From assembly GCA_023145275.1 (NCBI GenBank), contig JAGLEB010000006.1, forward strand, positions 1 through 26,472: a DNA stretch of 26,472 bases. The letters run 5' to 3'. This stretch comes from Flavobacteriales bacterium (GTDB lineage: Bacteria > Bacteroidota > Bacteroidia > Flavobacteriales > JADGDT01). The position numbers were made by a program, and so were the translations under genes. Positions within the stretch are counted from its first letter, which is position 1. Every line of letters starts with the position of its first letter. Shown one piece after another: positions 16,065 to 25,500 of this stretch. Under the pieces are notes generated by a model. The model was not told the origin of the DNA. It saw only the letters and a program-made list of their open reading frames with translations, and ran no database searches.

Positions 16065-18293
16065 TTATTCTGCAAGTACAATTTTCACTGACTTCAATAA
16101 AGCATTATTAATCTCGCCATTCATATTCTGATCGAAATCGTTGTATTTCAACTTCAATTTGTTTTTACCTTTATTCAAATCAACAGTAATAACATTTGAC
16201 CAACCAAATTCATTCCAATTATCCTCTCCTCTCTGCGGCATAACCACTGCTGCTATGTAAGCTTCATTTACATACATAGAACGTATAGCACACTTATTCT
16301 CTGTATTAATAGGTCCACTCCCATTTGCATACTCAAATGAAACAAAATATTTTCCAGGTTGTTTCACATTAAATTCAACAAAAATCTGATTATTTTCGAT
16401 TTTAGTAAGTATTAACGTAGACGCACTATCTGTTGATGTCTTTTGGAATTTACTAATCGGAATATCAATTTCCTTAGAGTTAATAAAATCAACTTGTTCA
16501 CTTAAAAAAGATTCGTTCCCTTTCGCATCAATAGCTTTTACTTGGTAACTCTCATAAGATCCCACTTGCTCTCTGCTATAACTAGTCTCTTTTGTTTCGT
16601 TCTTAAGTTTTCCATTCAAAAAAACCTCATAAGAAACTGCGTTTTCTGTAGCATCCCACTTTACAATATCTCCTTCTAAACGCAATTCTGGAGTTTCGGG
16701 CGAAAATTCGTTTTCAACTAAATTTATTTTAGAATCTTCATTTAATCCACCATTCATAACAATCTCGACCAGGTGATTACCAGTTATACTTGCCTCTACA
16801 AATGGATCCTGCTCTTCTCCATCAAGTTTAAAAGATGCAATTTTATCTCCAAATCCACTAATTTTTATATCGAGAATAGCATTTCTATATTTAAAGTTTT
16901 TCAACTCCATATTTCCGCTATAAGCTTTCGGTATTAGTGGTTTAAATTCTAATGAATTAGCATTATATTCTATCCCAAAAAGTATATCATAATAGTTTGA
17001 TAATTGTGCAGCAACAGACCACAGCATATTATGAGAGTTCATAGCTTCTACGTCTGTTTGCTCCCAGTCGCCAGTTTCTGCAACATAATTTTCGTAGTTT
17101 GTTAGAAACAGTCCCGCAGACCTAAATAAAGATGCCATCCCAAACTCTACAGCTTTTTCGTTTCCTACTTGCTTTGCTGCTAAATTCCAATATCCCTGAA
17201 CAAAAGGCCAAATACCATTATTGTGATAAGGATGAATATTCGGTATTTGAGGATAGAAAACTGGTGTTCCCCATTTTACAACTGGGAAATTTTCAATTGT
17301 TTTTTTAGCTTGCTCATCAGATGCTATTCCAAATCGTACCATATGCGATGCCCCAAGCGCCTCGGCTTTTGGAGATAGACTTAAATAATTTCGGCCATAT
17401 AAAAAATTACCATAGTAGCCTTTATCTTCAATCCAAAACTTCTCATTCATTGTCTTTTTTAGAGAGCTTGCTATATCTTCATATTTTGAAGCGTCTTTTC
17501 CAAGCAAATGACTAATCTCGCTCAAGACCATCAACGAGCGATAGTGAATAGCTACTGTACCTAAATTCTCTGAATTATAAATATCTACAGGTTGCATCCA
17601 TCTTGGATAAGATTGTTCTCTCCAATCAATAAAAGAAGACTCTCCTTTTGTTAATCCATCCTTACTAAAAGCAACCTTCAGATCATCATCAAGTGAATTT
17701 TTAATTATCGTATAAATATGATCCAACCATTCTTTATCTCCAGTTATTTTATACAAATGCCACGCAGCCGGAGCCCAAATCATCCTATCGGTAGAAACGG
17801 GCCATGCACCACCAGTCCCAGTATCTTGAATAATTCTATCATTCGCAACTTTCTTTAACAACCCATTCTTCACTATTTCGGGATGAGTTGTAGATAAACT
17901 AAGCATAGAAGCATAGCTCAAATCTCGTGTCCAAACACCTCCCCATTTTGCACCAGTATCGAAATAGCCATCTGAAGTTACTAAATTCTCTGATTCCTCG
18001 AGCGCCATATTATATAAGGCATTTAAAAGAACAATTTTTGAAGAAAACTGTGGGAATTTAGAAATATCTCTTTTTAACTTCCAAACTCGGGTTGAATCAA
18101 TATTAACTTTCGACAAAACCTGATAATTAGATTTTATCTCTGTATCAGAAACAGCAACAGCCTCAAATTTATCCTGACGAACAAAATTTTTACCGACAGT
18201 ATACGTATCAGACTTATATAACAAATCACTATTACTAACCTTGCAAGCTCCTACTAAGCCAAGCATCGCAAATACAAAAACAACTTTCCTCAT
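16065..18293 (-). CDS. secreted lipoprotein glycosidase, six-hairpin fold with FN3 and CBM-like domains
   Basis: A 742-residue envelope lipoprotein counted from the ATG at 18293 (MRKVVFVFAMLGLVGAC, lipobox LVGAC). An upstream ATG at 18332 would add 13 charged residues before the signal and is rejected. The catalytic region (about 60-480) has Trp/Tyr-rich helices typical of (alpha/alpha)6 glycosidases such as glycogen-debranching and GH63/GH15-like enzymes: GGVWTRDLSYA, GGAWPVSTDRMIWAP, HPYHNNGIWPFVQGYW and TGDWEQTDVEAMNSHNMLW. A fibronectin type III domain (about 540-610) and a C-terminal carbohydrate-binding-like beta-sandwich follow. I cannot name the GH family or substrate. No SusC/SusD pair lies nearby, so it is not part of a visible polysaccharide utilization locus. 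Confidence 0.82.
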   Translation of the reverse strand: MRKVVFVFAMLGLVGACKVSNSDLLYKSDTYTVGKNFVRQDKFEAVAVSDTEIKSNYQVLSKVNIDSTRVWKLKRDISKFPQFSSKIVLLNALYNMALEESENLVTSDGYFDTGAKWGGVWTRDLSYASMLSLSTTHPEIVKNGLLKKVANDRIIQDTGTGGAWPVSTDRMIWAPAAWHLYKITGDKEWLDHIYTIIKNSLDDDLKVAFSKDGLTKGESSFIDWREQSYPRWMQPVDIYNSENLGTVAIHYRSLMVLSEISHLLGKDASKYEDIASSLKKTMNEKFWIEDKGYYGNFLYGRNYLSLSPKAEALGASHMVRFGIASDEQAKKTIENFPVVKWGTPVFYPQIPNIHPYHNNGIWPFVQGYWNLAAKQVGNEKAVEFGMASLFRSAGLFLTNYENYVAETGDWEQTDVEAMNSHNMLWSVAAQLSNYYDILFGIEYNANSLEFKPLIPKAYSGNMELKNFKYRNAILDIKISGFGDKIASFKLDGEEQDPFVEASITGNHLVEIVMNGGLNEDSKINLVENEFSPETPELRLEGDIVKWDATENAVSYEVFLNGKLKNETKETSYSREQVGSYESYQVKAIDAKGNESFLSEQVDFINSKEIDIPISKFQKTSTDSASTLILTKIENNQIFVEFNVKQPGKYFVSFEYANGSGPINTENKCAIRSMYVNEAYIAAVVMPQRGEDNWNEFGWSNVITVDLNKGKNKLKLKYNDFDQNMNGEINNALLKSVKIVLAE

Positions 18294-18337
18294 ATTAGTT
18301 TTATTAAATTCTATTACAAAAATAACATTCATTCAAC

Positions 18338-18345
18338 TACTTTTG
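18338..18345 (+). promoter_or_regulatory. -7 element for the cysteine desulfurase operon
   Basis: TACTTTTG is a full TAnnTTTG match, 36 bp upstream of the ATG at 18382, in the divergent region shared with the glycosidase gene. No good -33 TTG is seen 17-23 bp before it. Confidence 0.35.
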
Positions 18346-18381
18346 CTAATAATTCGCACTTAACATTAAAAAAATAACACA

Positions 18382-19518
18382 ATGATTTATTTAGATAACG
18401 CTTCTACTACTAAAATTAATAATGAAGTGTTAGATACTTTAAATAAATCAATGTCAGAAATATACGGAAACCCTTCATCTACACATTCCTTAGGACGAAA
18501 ATCAAAGGTAGCTATTGAATCTGCCAGAAACTCAATTGCTAAAATAATGAATTGTAAAGCAAAGGAGATAATATTCACATCAGGAGGGACTGAAGCTGAT
18601 AATGCAATAATATTCAATGCTTTAAATACTTTAAATATTGAACGAATAATATCTTCACGAATAGAGCATCACGCTGTAATAGATACAATAAAGAAAATTG
18701 AGAATGACAAATTGGCGGAGGTTCATTGGTTGGCCATTGACAGTAAAGGAAATATTAATCTAAATGAACTTAAAGAGCTTCTCAATGATCAGAAAACTAC
18801 TTTAGTGAGTCTAATGCACGTAAACAACGAAATTGGAAATATTTCAGACATCAATAAGCTTGGAGAAATTTGCAAAAAAAATGGAGCCATATTTCATTCT
18901 GATACAGTTCAGGGAATATCACATTTAAAATACGATTTGTCGAACATTCCCGTGGATTTTATATGTGCAAGTGCTCATAAATTTGGAGGACCAAAGGGTG
19001 TTGGTTTTATTTACAAAAGAGATGGAGTAAAATATTCAAAGCAACTTTTCGGAGGAGAGCAAGAGAGAGATTTCAGGGCAGGAACTGAGAATGTTAGCGG
19101 TATTGTTGCAATGCAAAAAGCATTAGAAATTGCACATTCCAGTATTGATGAAAATAATACGCACTTGTATAAATTAAAATCTCACCTCATAAATTCTATT
19201 AAGGAAAAAACTGTAGGTGTAAAATTTAATGGTTTATCTGACAACATGGAAGGAAGTATATATACTATTGTAAACATCAATTTACCCCTTTCAAAGCCAA
19301 ATAAAATGATCGTTTTTCAATTTGATTTAAAAGGTGTCGCAATATCTGAAGGGAGCGCATGCTCAGCAGGAGGAAGCTTAGGCTCGCATGTTTTGAAAGA
19401 GATAATCCCTGACTACAAGAACTCAGGAAGCAACATTAGAATATCAATGAGTGCAGATAATACTATTGAAGAGATTGATACATTTGTAGAAATTTTAAAA
19501 GAAATTATAGAAAAATAG
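18382..19518 (+). CDS. cysteine desulfurase (NifS/IscS family)
   Basis: PLP enzyme that takes sulfur from cysteine as a persulfide for iron-sulfur clusters or tRNA thiolation. Seen are the N-terminal IYLDNASTT, SGGTEADN for cofactor binding, the PLP lysine K200 in SAHKFGGPKG, and the catalytic cysteine C327 in EGSACSAGGS. The 378 residues and the position of C327 place it with the NifS/IscS group, not the SufS group. No iscU or iscA lies beside it. Instead the membrane-anchored nucleosidase gene starts 7 bp after its stop, so the two share a transcript. Confidence 0.93.
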   Translation: MIYLDNASTTKINNEVLDTLNKSMSEIYGNPSSTHSLGRKSKVAIESARNSIAKIMNCKAKEIIFTSGGTEADNAIIFNALNTLNIERIISSRIEHHAVIDTIKKIENDKLAEVHWLAIDSKGNINLNELKELLNDQKTTLVSLMHVNNEIGNISDINKLGEICKKNGAIFHSDTVQGISHLKYDLSNIPVDFICASAHKFGGPKGVGFIYKRDGVKYSKQLFGGEQERDFRAGTENVSGIVAMQKALEIAHSSIDENNTHLYKLKSHLINSIKEKTVGVKFNGLSDNMEGSIYTIVNINLPLSKPNKMIVFQFDLKGVAISEGSACSAGGSLGSHVLKEIIPDYKNSGSNIRISMSADNTIEEIDTFVEILKEIIEK

Positions 19519-19525
19519 AAACACT

Positions 19526-20317
19526 ATGATTAACAAGAAAAATATATTGATATTTTTTCTAGGGGCAATCTCTTTTTGGGCATACAATAAGTTTGCCTAC
19601 CCCAAAGTAGAAGACAAGATTAAACCCCACATTTCAACTATCGGGATTATCGGAGCAATGTCTGAAGAAGTTAATATTCTTAAAGATGCTATGCTACTAG
19701 ACACTATTATTAGCCGAGCAGGAATGGATTTCTACAAGGGTAAAATTGGTTCAGAGAACACGATAATTGTGAAAAGTGGCATTGGAAAGGTGAACGCTGC
19801 CATGGCTACGCAATTATTAATAGACCAGTTTGATATAACTAGTTTAATAAATACTGGAATTGCTGGTGGAATAAACGACACTCTAAATATTGCAGATATT
19901 GTTATAGCAAAATCTCTTAGGTATCATGATTTTGATGTTAGTAGTTTTGGATACAAACTAGGTCAAATACCACGTATGGATACATCTATTTTCTACTCTG
20001 ATAGAATGATGATGGCAAAAATTTTGAAAAATGGAAGAGAACTCCATTATAGAATAGGGTATGGAAATATTTCATCAGGCGATATTTTCATAAACGATTT
20101 TGACAAAAAAAACAGGATCAAGAATATTTTCAATTCTGATGCTGTAGAAATGGAATCAACTGCAATTGCACATGTTTGTTACTTAAACAATATTCCTTTC
20201 GTTATTGTAAGAGCAATATCTGACAAGTCGAACGGTGAAGCACCCAAACAATATAAAAAGTTCGAGAAAGAAGCAGCAATAAGCTCTGCCACACTAATCT
20301 TGAAAACTTTAAGGTAA
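19526..20317 (+). CDS. mtnN: membrane-anchored MTA/SAH nucleosidase
   Basis: Hydrolyses 5'-methylthioadenosine and S-adenosylhomocysteine to adenine and the thioribosyl product, recycling methylation and polyamine by-products. The catalytic domain (about 36-263) has IGIIGAMSEEV with E48, NTGIAGGI, SGDIFI, AVEMES with E200, and ISDKSNGEA with D223. These match the known catalytic and substrate-binding positions. Unusually, about 35 residues precede it: MINKK followed by a hydrophobic helix (about 6-24) with no cleavage site or lipobox. By the positive-inside rule the enzyme domain would face the periplasm. The usual family member is cytosolic and begins at the IGIIGAM strand. No internal start codon could restore that strand. 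Confidence 0.88.
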   Translation: MINKKNILIFFLGAISFWAYNKFAYPKVEDKIKPHISTIGIIGAMSEEVNILKDAMLLDTIISRAGMDFYKGKIGSENTIIVKSGIGKVNAAMATQLLIDQFDITSLINTGIAGGINDTLNIADIVIAKSLRYHDFDVSSFGYKLGQIPRMDTSIFYSDRMMMAKILKNGRELHYRIGYGNISSGDIFINDFDKKNRIKNIFNSDAVEMESTAIAHVCYLNNIPFVIVRAISDKSNGEAPKQYKKFEKEAAISSATLILKTLR

Positions 20318-20322
20318 TTCCA

Positions 20323-20358
20323 AAAAAAAATCTCTATAAAACTATAGAGATTTTTTTT
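20323..20358. terminator. bidirectional terminator between mtnN and the coiled-coil protein gene
   Basis: A 16-bp perfect stem pairs an A8 run plus TCTCTATA (20323-20338) with TATAGAGA plus a T8 run (20343-20358), around a 4-base loop. It sits between convergent genes and works on both strands. Confidence 0.92.
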
Positions 20359-20375
20359 GTTCTTATTCTTTTTTT

Positions 20376-20969
20376 TTAAAGAAGGTCTTTCTTCATTTTA
20401 CAGTCGTGCAACTCTCTATTTAACTTTGTACACTTCTCAAGATTATTCTTCTTATGTTGGTCAAATTCCTTTTCCAAGTCATATAATTTACTTTTTGCTT
20501 CTCTGGTTATTTGTTGGCTCTGCTTATAAAGAAACAAGAAAATCCCAACTAACACCAATAACACTATCGCTATTGAGTACATTATCGTAGCAAAATTAGT
20601 CTTTGATACCTGAATACCTAGAGTAGAAAAGCTCTCCTCTCTAGTCAGACTCTCGTCAAGCTTACTTTGCGTACTGCTCAATTCCCCATTCAAAGACGTA
20701 ATTGTAGACTTTAAACTAGAAATAGTAGTTCTATCCGTATCTATTGTAGTCTCCAGGTTGTTAATTGTATCGCTTAATGCCTTATAAAAATCATTAATTT
20801 GAAACTCTTTAAAAGACAAATAACCATTCCATAAATTAAGATTCTTCTTAAATACCGAAAATTGTCTCTCAACTTTTACTTCATTTTTCCAGGCGTTTAT
20901 ATCTTTTGCTGCAAAAGCTGAAAATGACATCATGATCATTAACACGCTTAAAATCACTAACTTTTTCAT
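20376..20969 (-). CDS. envelope coiled-coil protein with signal peptide and one TM helix
   Basis: A 197-residue protein of unknown function. A signal peptide (1-20, cleavage near AFA-A) leads into a charged segment. A Ser/Thr/Leu-rich coiled coil (about 62-110) follows, then a transmembrane helix (about 126-147, ATIMYSIAIVLLVLVGIFLF) and a cytoplasmic charged coil (152-195). I recall similar signal/coil/TM/coil proteins in Bacteroidota, sometimes wrongly named tRNA methyltransferases, and nothing here resembles a methyltransferase. The topology suggests a periplasm-to-cytoplasm bridging role. It has a long upstream leader with a hairpin and a 22-codon ORF, and a shared terminator downstream. 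Confidence 0.8.
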   Translation of the reverse strand: MKKLVILSVLMIMMSFSAFAAKDINAWKNEVKVERQFSVFKKNLNLWNGYLSFKEFQINDFYKALSDTINNLETTIDTDRTTISSLKSTITSLNGELSSTQSKLDESLTREESFSTLGIQVSKTNFATIMYSIAIVLLVLVGIFLFLYKQSQQITREAKSKLYDLEKEFDQHKKNNLEKCTKLNRELHDCKMKKDLL

Positions 20970-20981
20970 CTGTATATAATT

Positions 20982-21050
20982 TTATTTTAATCGGTCAGAT
21001 GGTGTTCGCATGAGGTAGTCATTCCTCTGATTGAGAAAATTGTTACTCAT
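20982..21050 (-). CDS. possible 22-residue leader ORF
   Basis: Reads MSNNFLNQRNDYLMRTPSDR then LK and a TAA, ending 12 bp before the start of the coiled-coil protein gene. The composition is hydrophilic and more protein-like than chance AT-rich frames, and its ATG lies in one arm of an inverted repeat. It may be a leader peptide or nothing. No codon bias supports attenuation. Confidence 0.2.
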   Translation of the reverse strand: MSNNFLNQRNDYLMRTPSDRLK

Positions 21051-21052
21051 GC
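21008..21052 (-). promoter_or_regulatory. possible RNA stem-loop in leader
   Basis: GCATGAG (21008-21014) pairs with CTCATGC (21046-21052), and flanking GATG and CATC can extend it across an internal loop. The ATG of the 22-codon ORF lies in the stem. Confidence 0.3.
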
Positions 21053-21376
21053 TCGTTTCATCCACTTATATTTTTATCAATGGGGGCGAAATTACTTAAC
21101 TATTTCACGCCAAACAAGTAAATAAAGCAACAAGTTACAAATTCAAATACATCACATATTTCTCACATTCATCACATTATATATCATGTTTAGGTATATA
21201 ATCAACAATATTAATAAGCTTTCAATACTCATTAGACAATAAAGCATTATTTTTAATTTTAAACTTTCACGAAATTTTAATTATATAGAAGTAATTCATT
21301 ACTTTTTGAATCACAATTTTCACTCAAAAAAAAGAAATATAACTTCTAAGAATCAACATTTAACAAGTTAAAATCA

Positions 21377-22588
21377 ATGCGTATACTTCACACTTCCGAT
21401 TGGCATTTAGGACATCGACTACACGAACAGTCACAATTTGTAGAACAAACAAACTTCTTAGAATGGCTTTTAAACTATATATCTAATAATTCAATAGACA
21501 TATTGCTAGTCTCTGGAGATATTTTTGATACTGGAACTCCTTCAAATCAAAGTCAGAAAATGTATTATGACTTTCTAGTTAAACTTGTCGGCACAGACTG
21601 CAAACACGTTGTAATTACGGGAGGAAACCACGATGCCCCCGGAACAATAAATGCACCAAAACACTTATTAGATGCTCTTTCAATAAAAGTTGTAGGAAAA
21701 GCACAAGAGAATGAAGAAGATGAAGTTTTCAAATTCGAAACAGATGATGATAACGTAATCATTGCAGCTGTACCATATTTAAGAGATCAAGATATTCGCA
21801 GGGCTATAGCAGGCGAGAGTTTTGATGATATCTCCGAAAAATACAAACAGGCATTAACTAATCACTATAATAAAGTTGGACAATATTGTGAAAAAATAAA
21901 AGATGACAACACTGTTGTAATTGCAATGGGCCATCTTTTTGCTATTGGAGGAAATACTACACCAGATAGCGAACAAGCAATCTATGTTGGAGGACTTGGA
22001 GATATTGGAGCAGATGATTTCCCCAGAATATTCAAATATATTGCACTAGGCCATCTGCATAGACCACAAATTGTAGGTAAAAAAGACCATATAAGATATT
22101 CTGGATCGCCAATTATATTGAGTTTTAGTGAAATAAATTACGATAAAAAAATATTTATAGTAAACACTACATCAAATCACATTGATAAAATTGAGGAAGT
22201 GATTATTCCTAGATTCCGGGAACTATACAAAATTGAGGGCAGTATCAGCGATTGTATTGATAAATTGATTGTAATTAGCGAAAAACATATTAGCCCTACT
22301 CCATGGATTGAAGTTGTTTTAGACAATCAAAATGGTGCGATTACTGGTGCCACCGAAATCAACCAAGCTTCAAATAATTTAAACCTTGAGGTTTTAAAGG
22401 TGACTCTAAAAGAAGATAAGGAATTTGAGGGATTAATGGAGCTTGCAAAAACACACACTAGCGTAAAGGAATTATCTCCGATCGAAGTATTTGAGAGAAA
22501 ATGTAATGAAAACAATATTAATCTAGAAGAGAACCAAGATATTCTGGATGCTTTTAATGAAGTTTTACAAATTGCTAGAGATAACTAA
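21377..22588 (+). CDS. sbcD: nuclease SbcCD subunit D
   Basis: Mre11-type metallophosphoesterase, the nuclease of the SbcCD complex. SbcCD cuts hairpins and protein-blocked DNA ends in repair and replication. Motifs are in order: SDWHLG (D8, H10), SGDIFD (D48), GGNHD (N84-H85-D86), a conserved histidine in AMGHLFA, and ALGHLH. The 403 residues are normal for bacterial SbcD, with a capping C-terminal domain after about 270. It ends 2 bp before sbcC, so the two are translated from one transcript. Confidence 0.97.
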   Translation: MRILHTSDWHLGHRLHEQSQFVEQTNFLEWLLNYISNNSIDILLVSGDIFDTGTPSNQSQKMYYDFLVKLVGTDCKHVVITGGNHDAPGTINAPKHLLDALSIKVVGKAQENEEDEVFKFETDDDNVIIAAVPYLRDQDIRRAIAGESFDDISEKYKQALTNHYNKVGQYCEKIKDDNTVVIAMGHLFAIGGNTTPDSEQAIYVGGLGDIGADDFPRIFKYIALGHLHRPQIVGKKDHIRYSGSPIILSFSEINYDKKIFIVNTTSNHIDKIEEVIIPRFRELYKIEGSISDCIDKLIVISEKHISPTPWIEVVLDNQNGAITGATEINQASNNLNLEVLKVTLKEDKEFEGLMELAKTHTSVKELSPIEVFERKCNENNINLEENQDILDAFNEVLQIARDN

Positions 22589-22590
22589 AA

Positions 22591-25500
22591 ATGAGAATAT
22601 TAAAAGTAGAACTGCAGAATATAAATTCGCTAAAATCCGAAAACACTATAGTCATTGATTTTGAAAGTGACGCCTTCAAAGACGTTGGCTTATTCGCTAT
22701 CACGGGGGCAACAGGTTCAGGAAAAACTACAATTTTAGATGCAATTACAATCGCTCTTTATCACAATGTGCCACGCTTTAGTAAATCACATATAAAAGCA
22801 AATCTTCAAGACGTTGTTAGCTATGGAGCAAAAGATGCTTTGGCGAGAGTAACATTCGAGAACAACAACATTAAATACGAGGCTCAATGGAGTATGAGGG
22901 TACTCTCTAAAACAGGTAAAACACTTAGTAAAGCTGATGAACAGGTAAGACTTAAAAATTTAGATAGTGAAGAGATCATCGCAGAAAAGAAGACTGATTT
23001 TTCAAAGAAAATCATAGAGATAACCCAACTAAACTACAATCAATTCCTTAGATCTTTGATGCTTGCTCAGGGTGAGTTCGCCTCATTTTTATCAGCAAAA
23101 CCTTCGGAAAAAGGAGCTTTACTAGAACAAATAACTGGCGAAGAAATCTACAAAAAAATTGGATTAATACTTGGATCAAGATTAAAGGAAGAAAGACAAA
23201 TATTAAAAGATATAAAAGCGAAAGTAAACACTGAAGACGTTTTATCAACTGAAGAGATAAAAGAACTAAATATTAATAAAGAATCCATTAGCAACATAAT
23301 ATCATCAATAGATAAAGAAATATTGATATATAACGAGATATCTTTGTGGTATAAAAAACATAATGATCTAGAAAAAGTTAAACAAGAATTATCTACTGAA
23401 ACGGCTTCTCTAGAGCAAATGAAAGAAGATAGTAAATCAAAGATTCTTGCACTTTTACAACATGAAAAAGCTGAACCTTTTTCACACACAATAAACGAAA
23501 TAACGAGAAACGAAAATGAAATAGCCGATAAAAAGCTCAAAATAGCAAATATCGATAGTGAATTAATAATTTTAACTGAAGATCAAAGAAAGGGCATTTT
23601 ACAAACCGTAGATATTGAAAATAATCACATAAAAATTGAGAAAGAAAACTCAGAATGGCAAATATTACTTGAAAATGTAACAAAACTAGATTCAGACCTA
23701 GCCAATAAAAAAACAGATTTAGAAAAATCTAATTCTGAAATAAATTCTCTAAAATCCGTTATATCGAAGTTAGAATTAGAAAAGAACACATTATTAGACA
23801 GTAAAAGAGATAAAGAAAGTAAGACCATTCTTAATATAGAGTTTTTAGCAAAAAACAATAATATTGAGAAATACTCTGTAAATTTAAATTCATGGAGTAC
23901 AACTCTCACCAAAATAAAATCGTTAACCGACATAAGAGGTGAAGAGATTAACGATTTACAAAAAAAGAGGGTAGAATTAGAAAGTGCAAGAGCTGCATAC
24001 AAAGCGTCAATTTCTAAATTTGATCTTGAGAACAAAAAACTAACAATTCTTCAAGCTGATCTGAAAATTACAGACACAAAGATGGAGCTCTATAATTTGA
24101 ACGATCTAATACACAATAAAGAAAAACTATCAGCTGAAAAAACCGATTGGAAAGAGCTTGAAAAACTATCAAGTAAATTTATAAAATTGTCTGGCGAAGA
24201 AATCCTCTTAATAAAAAATAAAGCGGTTTTAAAAAACAATATTGAACTAGGTCGAAAGGAAGTTGAATCTGTAAAAATTAAACTTTCAAACGCTAGAGAA
24301 TCTCTTGATGATGCATTGAAAATTATTGATTTAGAACGCAAAATTGAAAGTTTCGATATAGAAAGATCTAAGCTGAAAGAAGGTGAAGCATGCAACCTAT
24401 GTGGATCTACTACCCACCCATATATCGTAGAATACATATCTGTAGATATTAGTAAATCTCAAAAAAACATAAAACTACGAGAAGAAATACTTGAAAACAC
24501 AAGGAAACACGAAAAAGAAGTAGAAATAAAAGTAGAAGCTGATAATGCTATATTAAAAAAAGAAATCGAAAGACATTTTCAGATATCAGATGATATGATG
24601 GAAATTAATACATCATTTCTAAAATTAGGGTTAGACTGTAAGTTAGATGATTCGAGTAAGATAATTATTAAAATTTCAGAATTAGAAAATGATATAAAAG
24701 GCATTTCAAATAGAATAAAAGAAGCTCAAAATTGGCAAATAGCAAAAAATGAAGTTGAAGAAAAACTAAAAGCTTTAAACAATAAAATCTCTCACTTAAA
24801 TGCCGAAAAAGAAACTCTAAAAGAAAAAGGAAAGAATTTAACTATTTTCATTGATTCTATTAACGAAAAAATCCTACATATTTCTAATGATATTAGTGTT
24901 ACTAATGACTCAATACAGAAAGAACTTAGTTTGTACAATCTTAGATTACCTAGCACAGATGATACCACTAATTTTATACTTAAATTAGAGAAAGAAATAG
25001 CCCGATTCAATAATAAAAAAGAAGAATTAAACAATTTAAATAACGATATTTTAGCAATAGAAATTGACTTAACAAATAAAACTGAAACTTTAAAAGAAAA
25101 GTACTCTTCTTTGTATATTCAGAATGAATTATCCGAAAAATTAGACCTGATTATTAAGGGTAAAAGTATTGAACGGAGTAGCATTCTTCCTTTAGGAATA
25201 AGCACTAATGAAAAGAGAAATGAATTAAACAATAAAATTTCAGAAGCTAGGTCTAATCTAGAAAAAACACAGAGCAAGCTCGTAGGAATAAAGACCAAAA
25301 TAAACGTAAAATCAGGAAACAGATTAGTATATGATAGACAAATCATAACTATCACTAAACACTTGAACGAACTTGAACAAAAACTAAATTCAGAAGTAGA
25401 AAAGTCCTCATTTAATTCTAAGAATGAAATTATACCTAAACTTCTTTCTTCAACTCTAAAGAATGATTATTCAAAACTTAGAGCACTACTGAATGATTTA

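Larger units (their letters stand above)
20970..21376. other. 407-bp divergent intergenic region
   Basis: Lies between the coiled-coil protein gene (minus) and sbcD (plus). It holds a 22-codon minus-strand ORF (20982-21050) and a GCATGAG/CTCATGC inverted repeat (21008-21052), and is otherwise very AT-rich. No clear TAnnTTTG promoter is found on either strand. The nearest plus-strand match is the imperfect TACTTTTTG at 21300-21308. Confidence 0.5.

Noticed and set aside
23048..25355. Several antisense ORFs of 66-136 codons inside sbcC
   Set aside because: They are Ser/Leu/Phe-rich shadows of Lys/Glu/Ile-rich coiled-coil codons on the plus strand. sbcC is intact across all of them.
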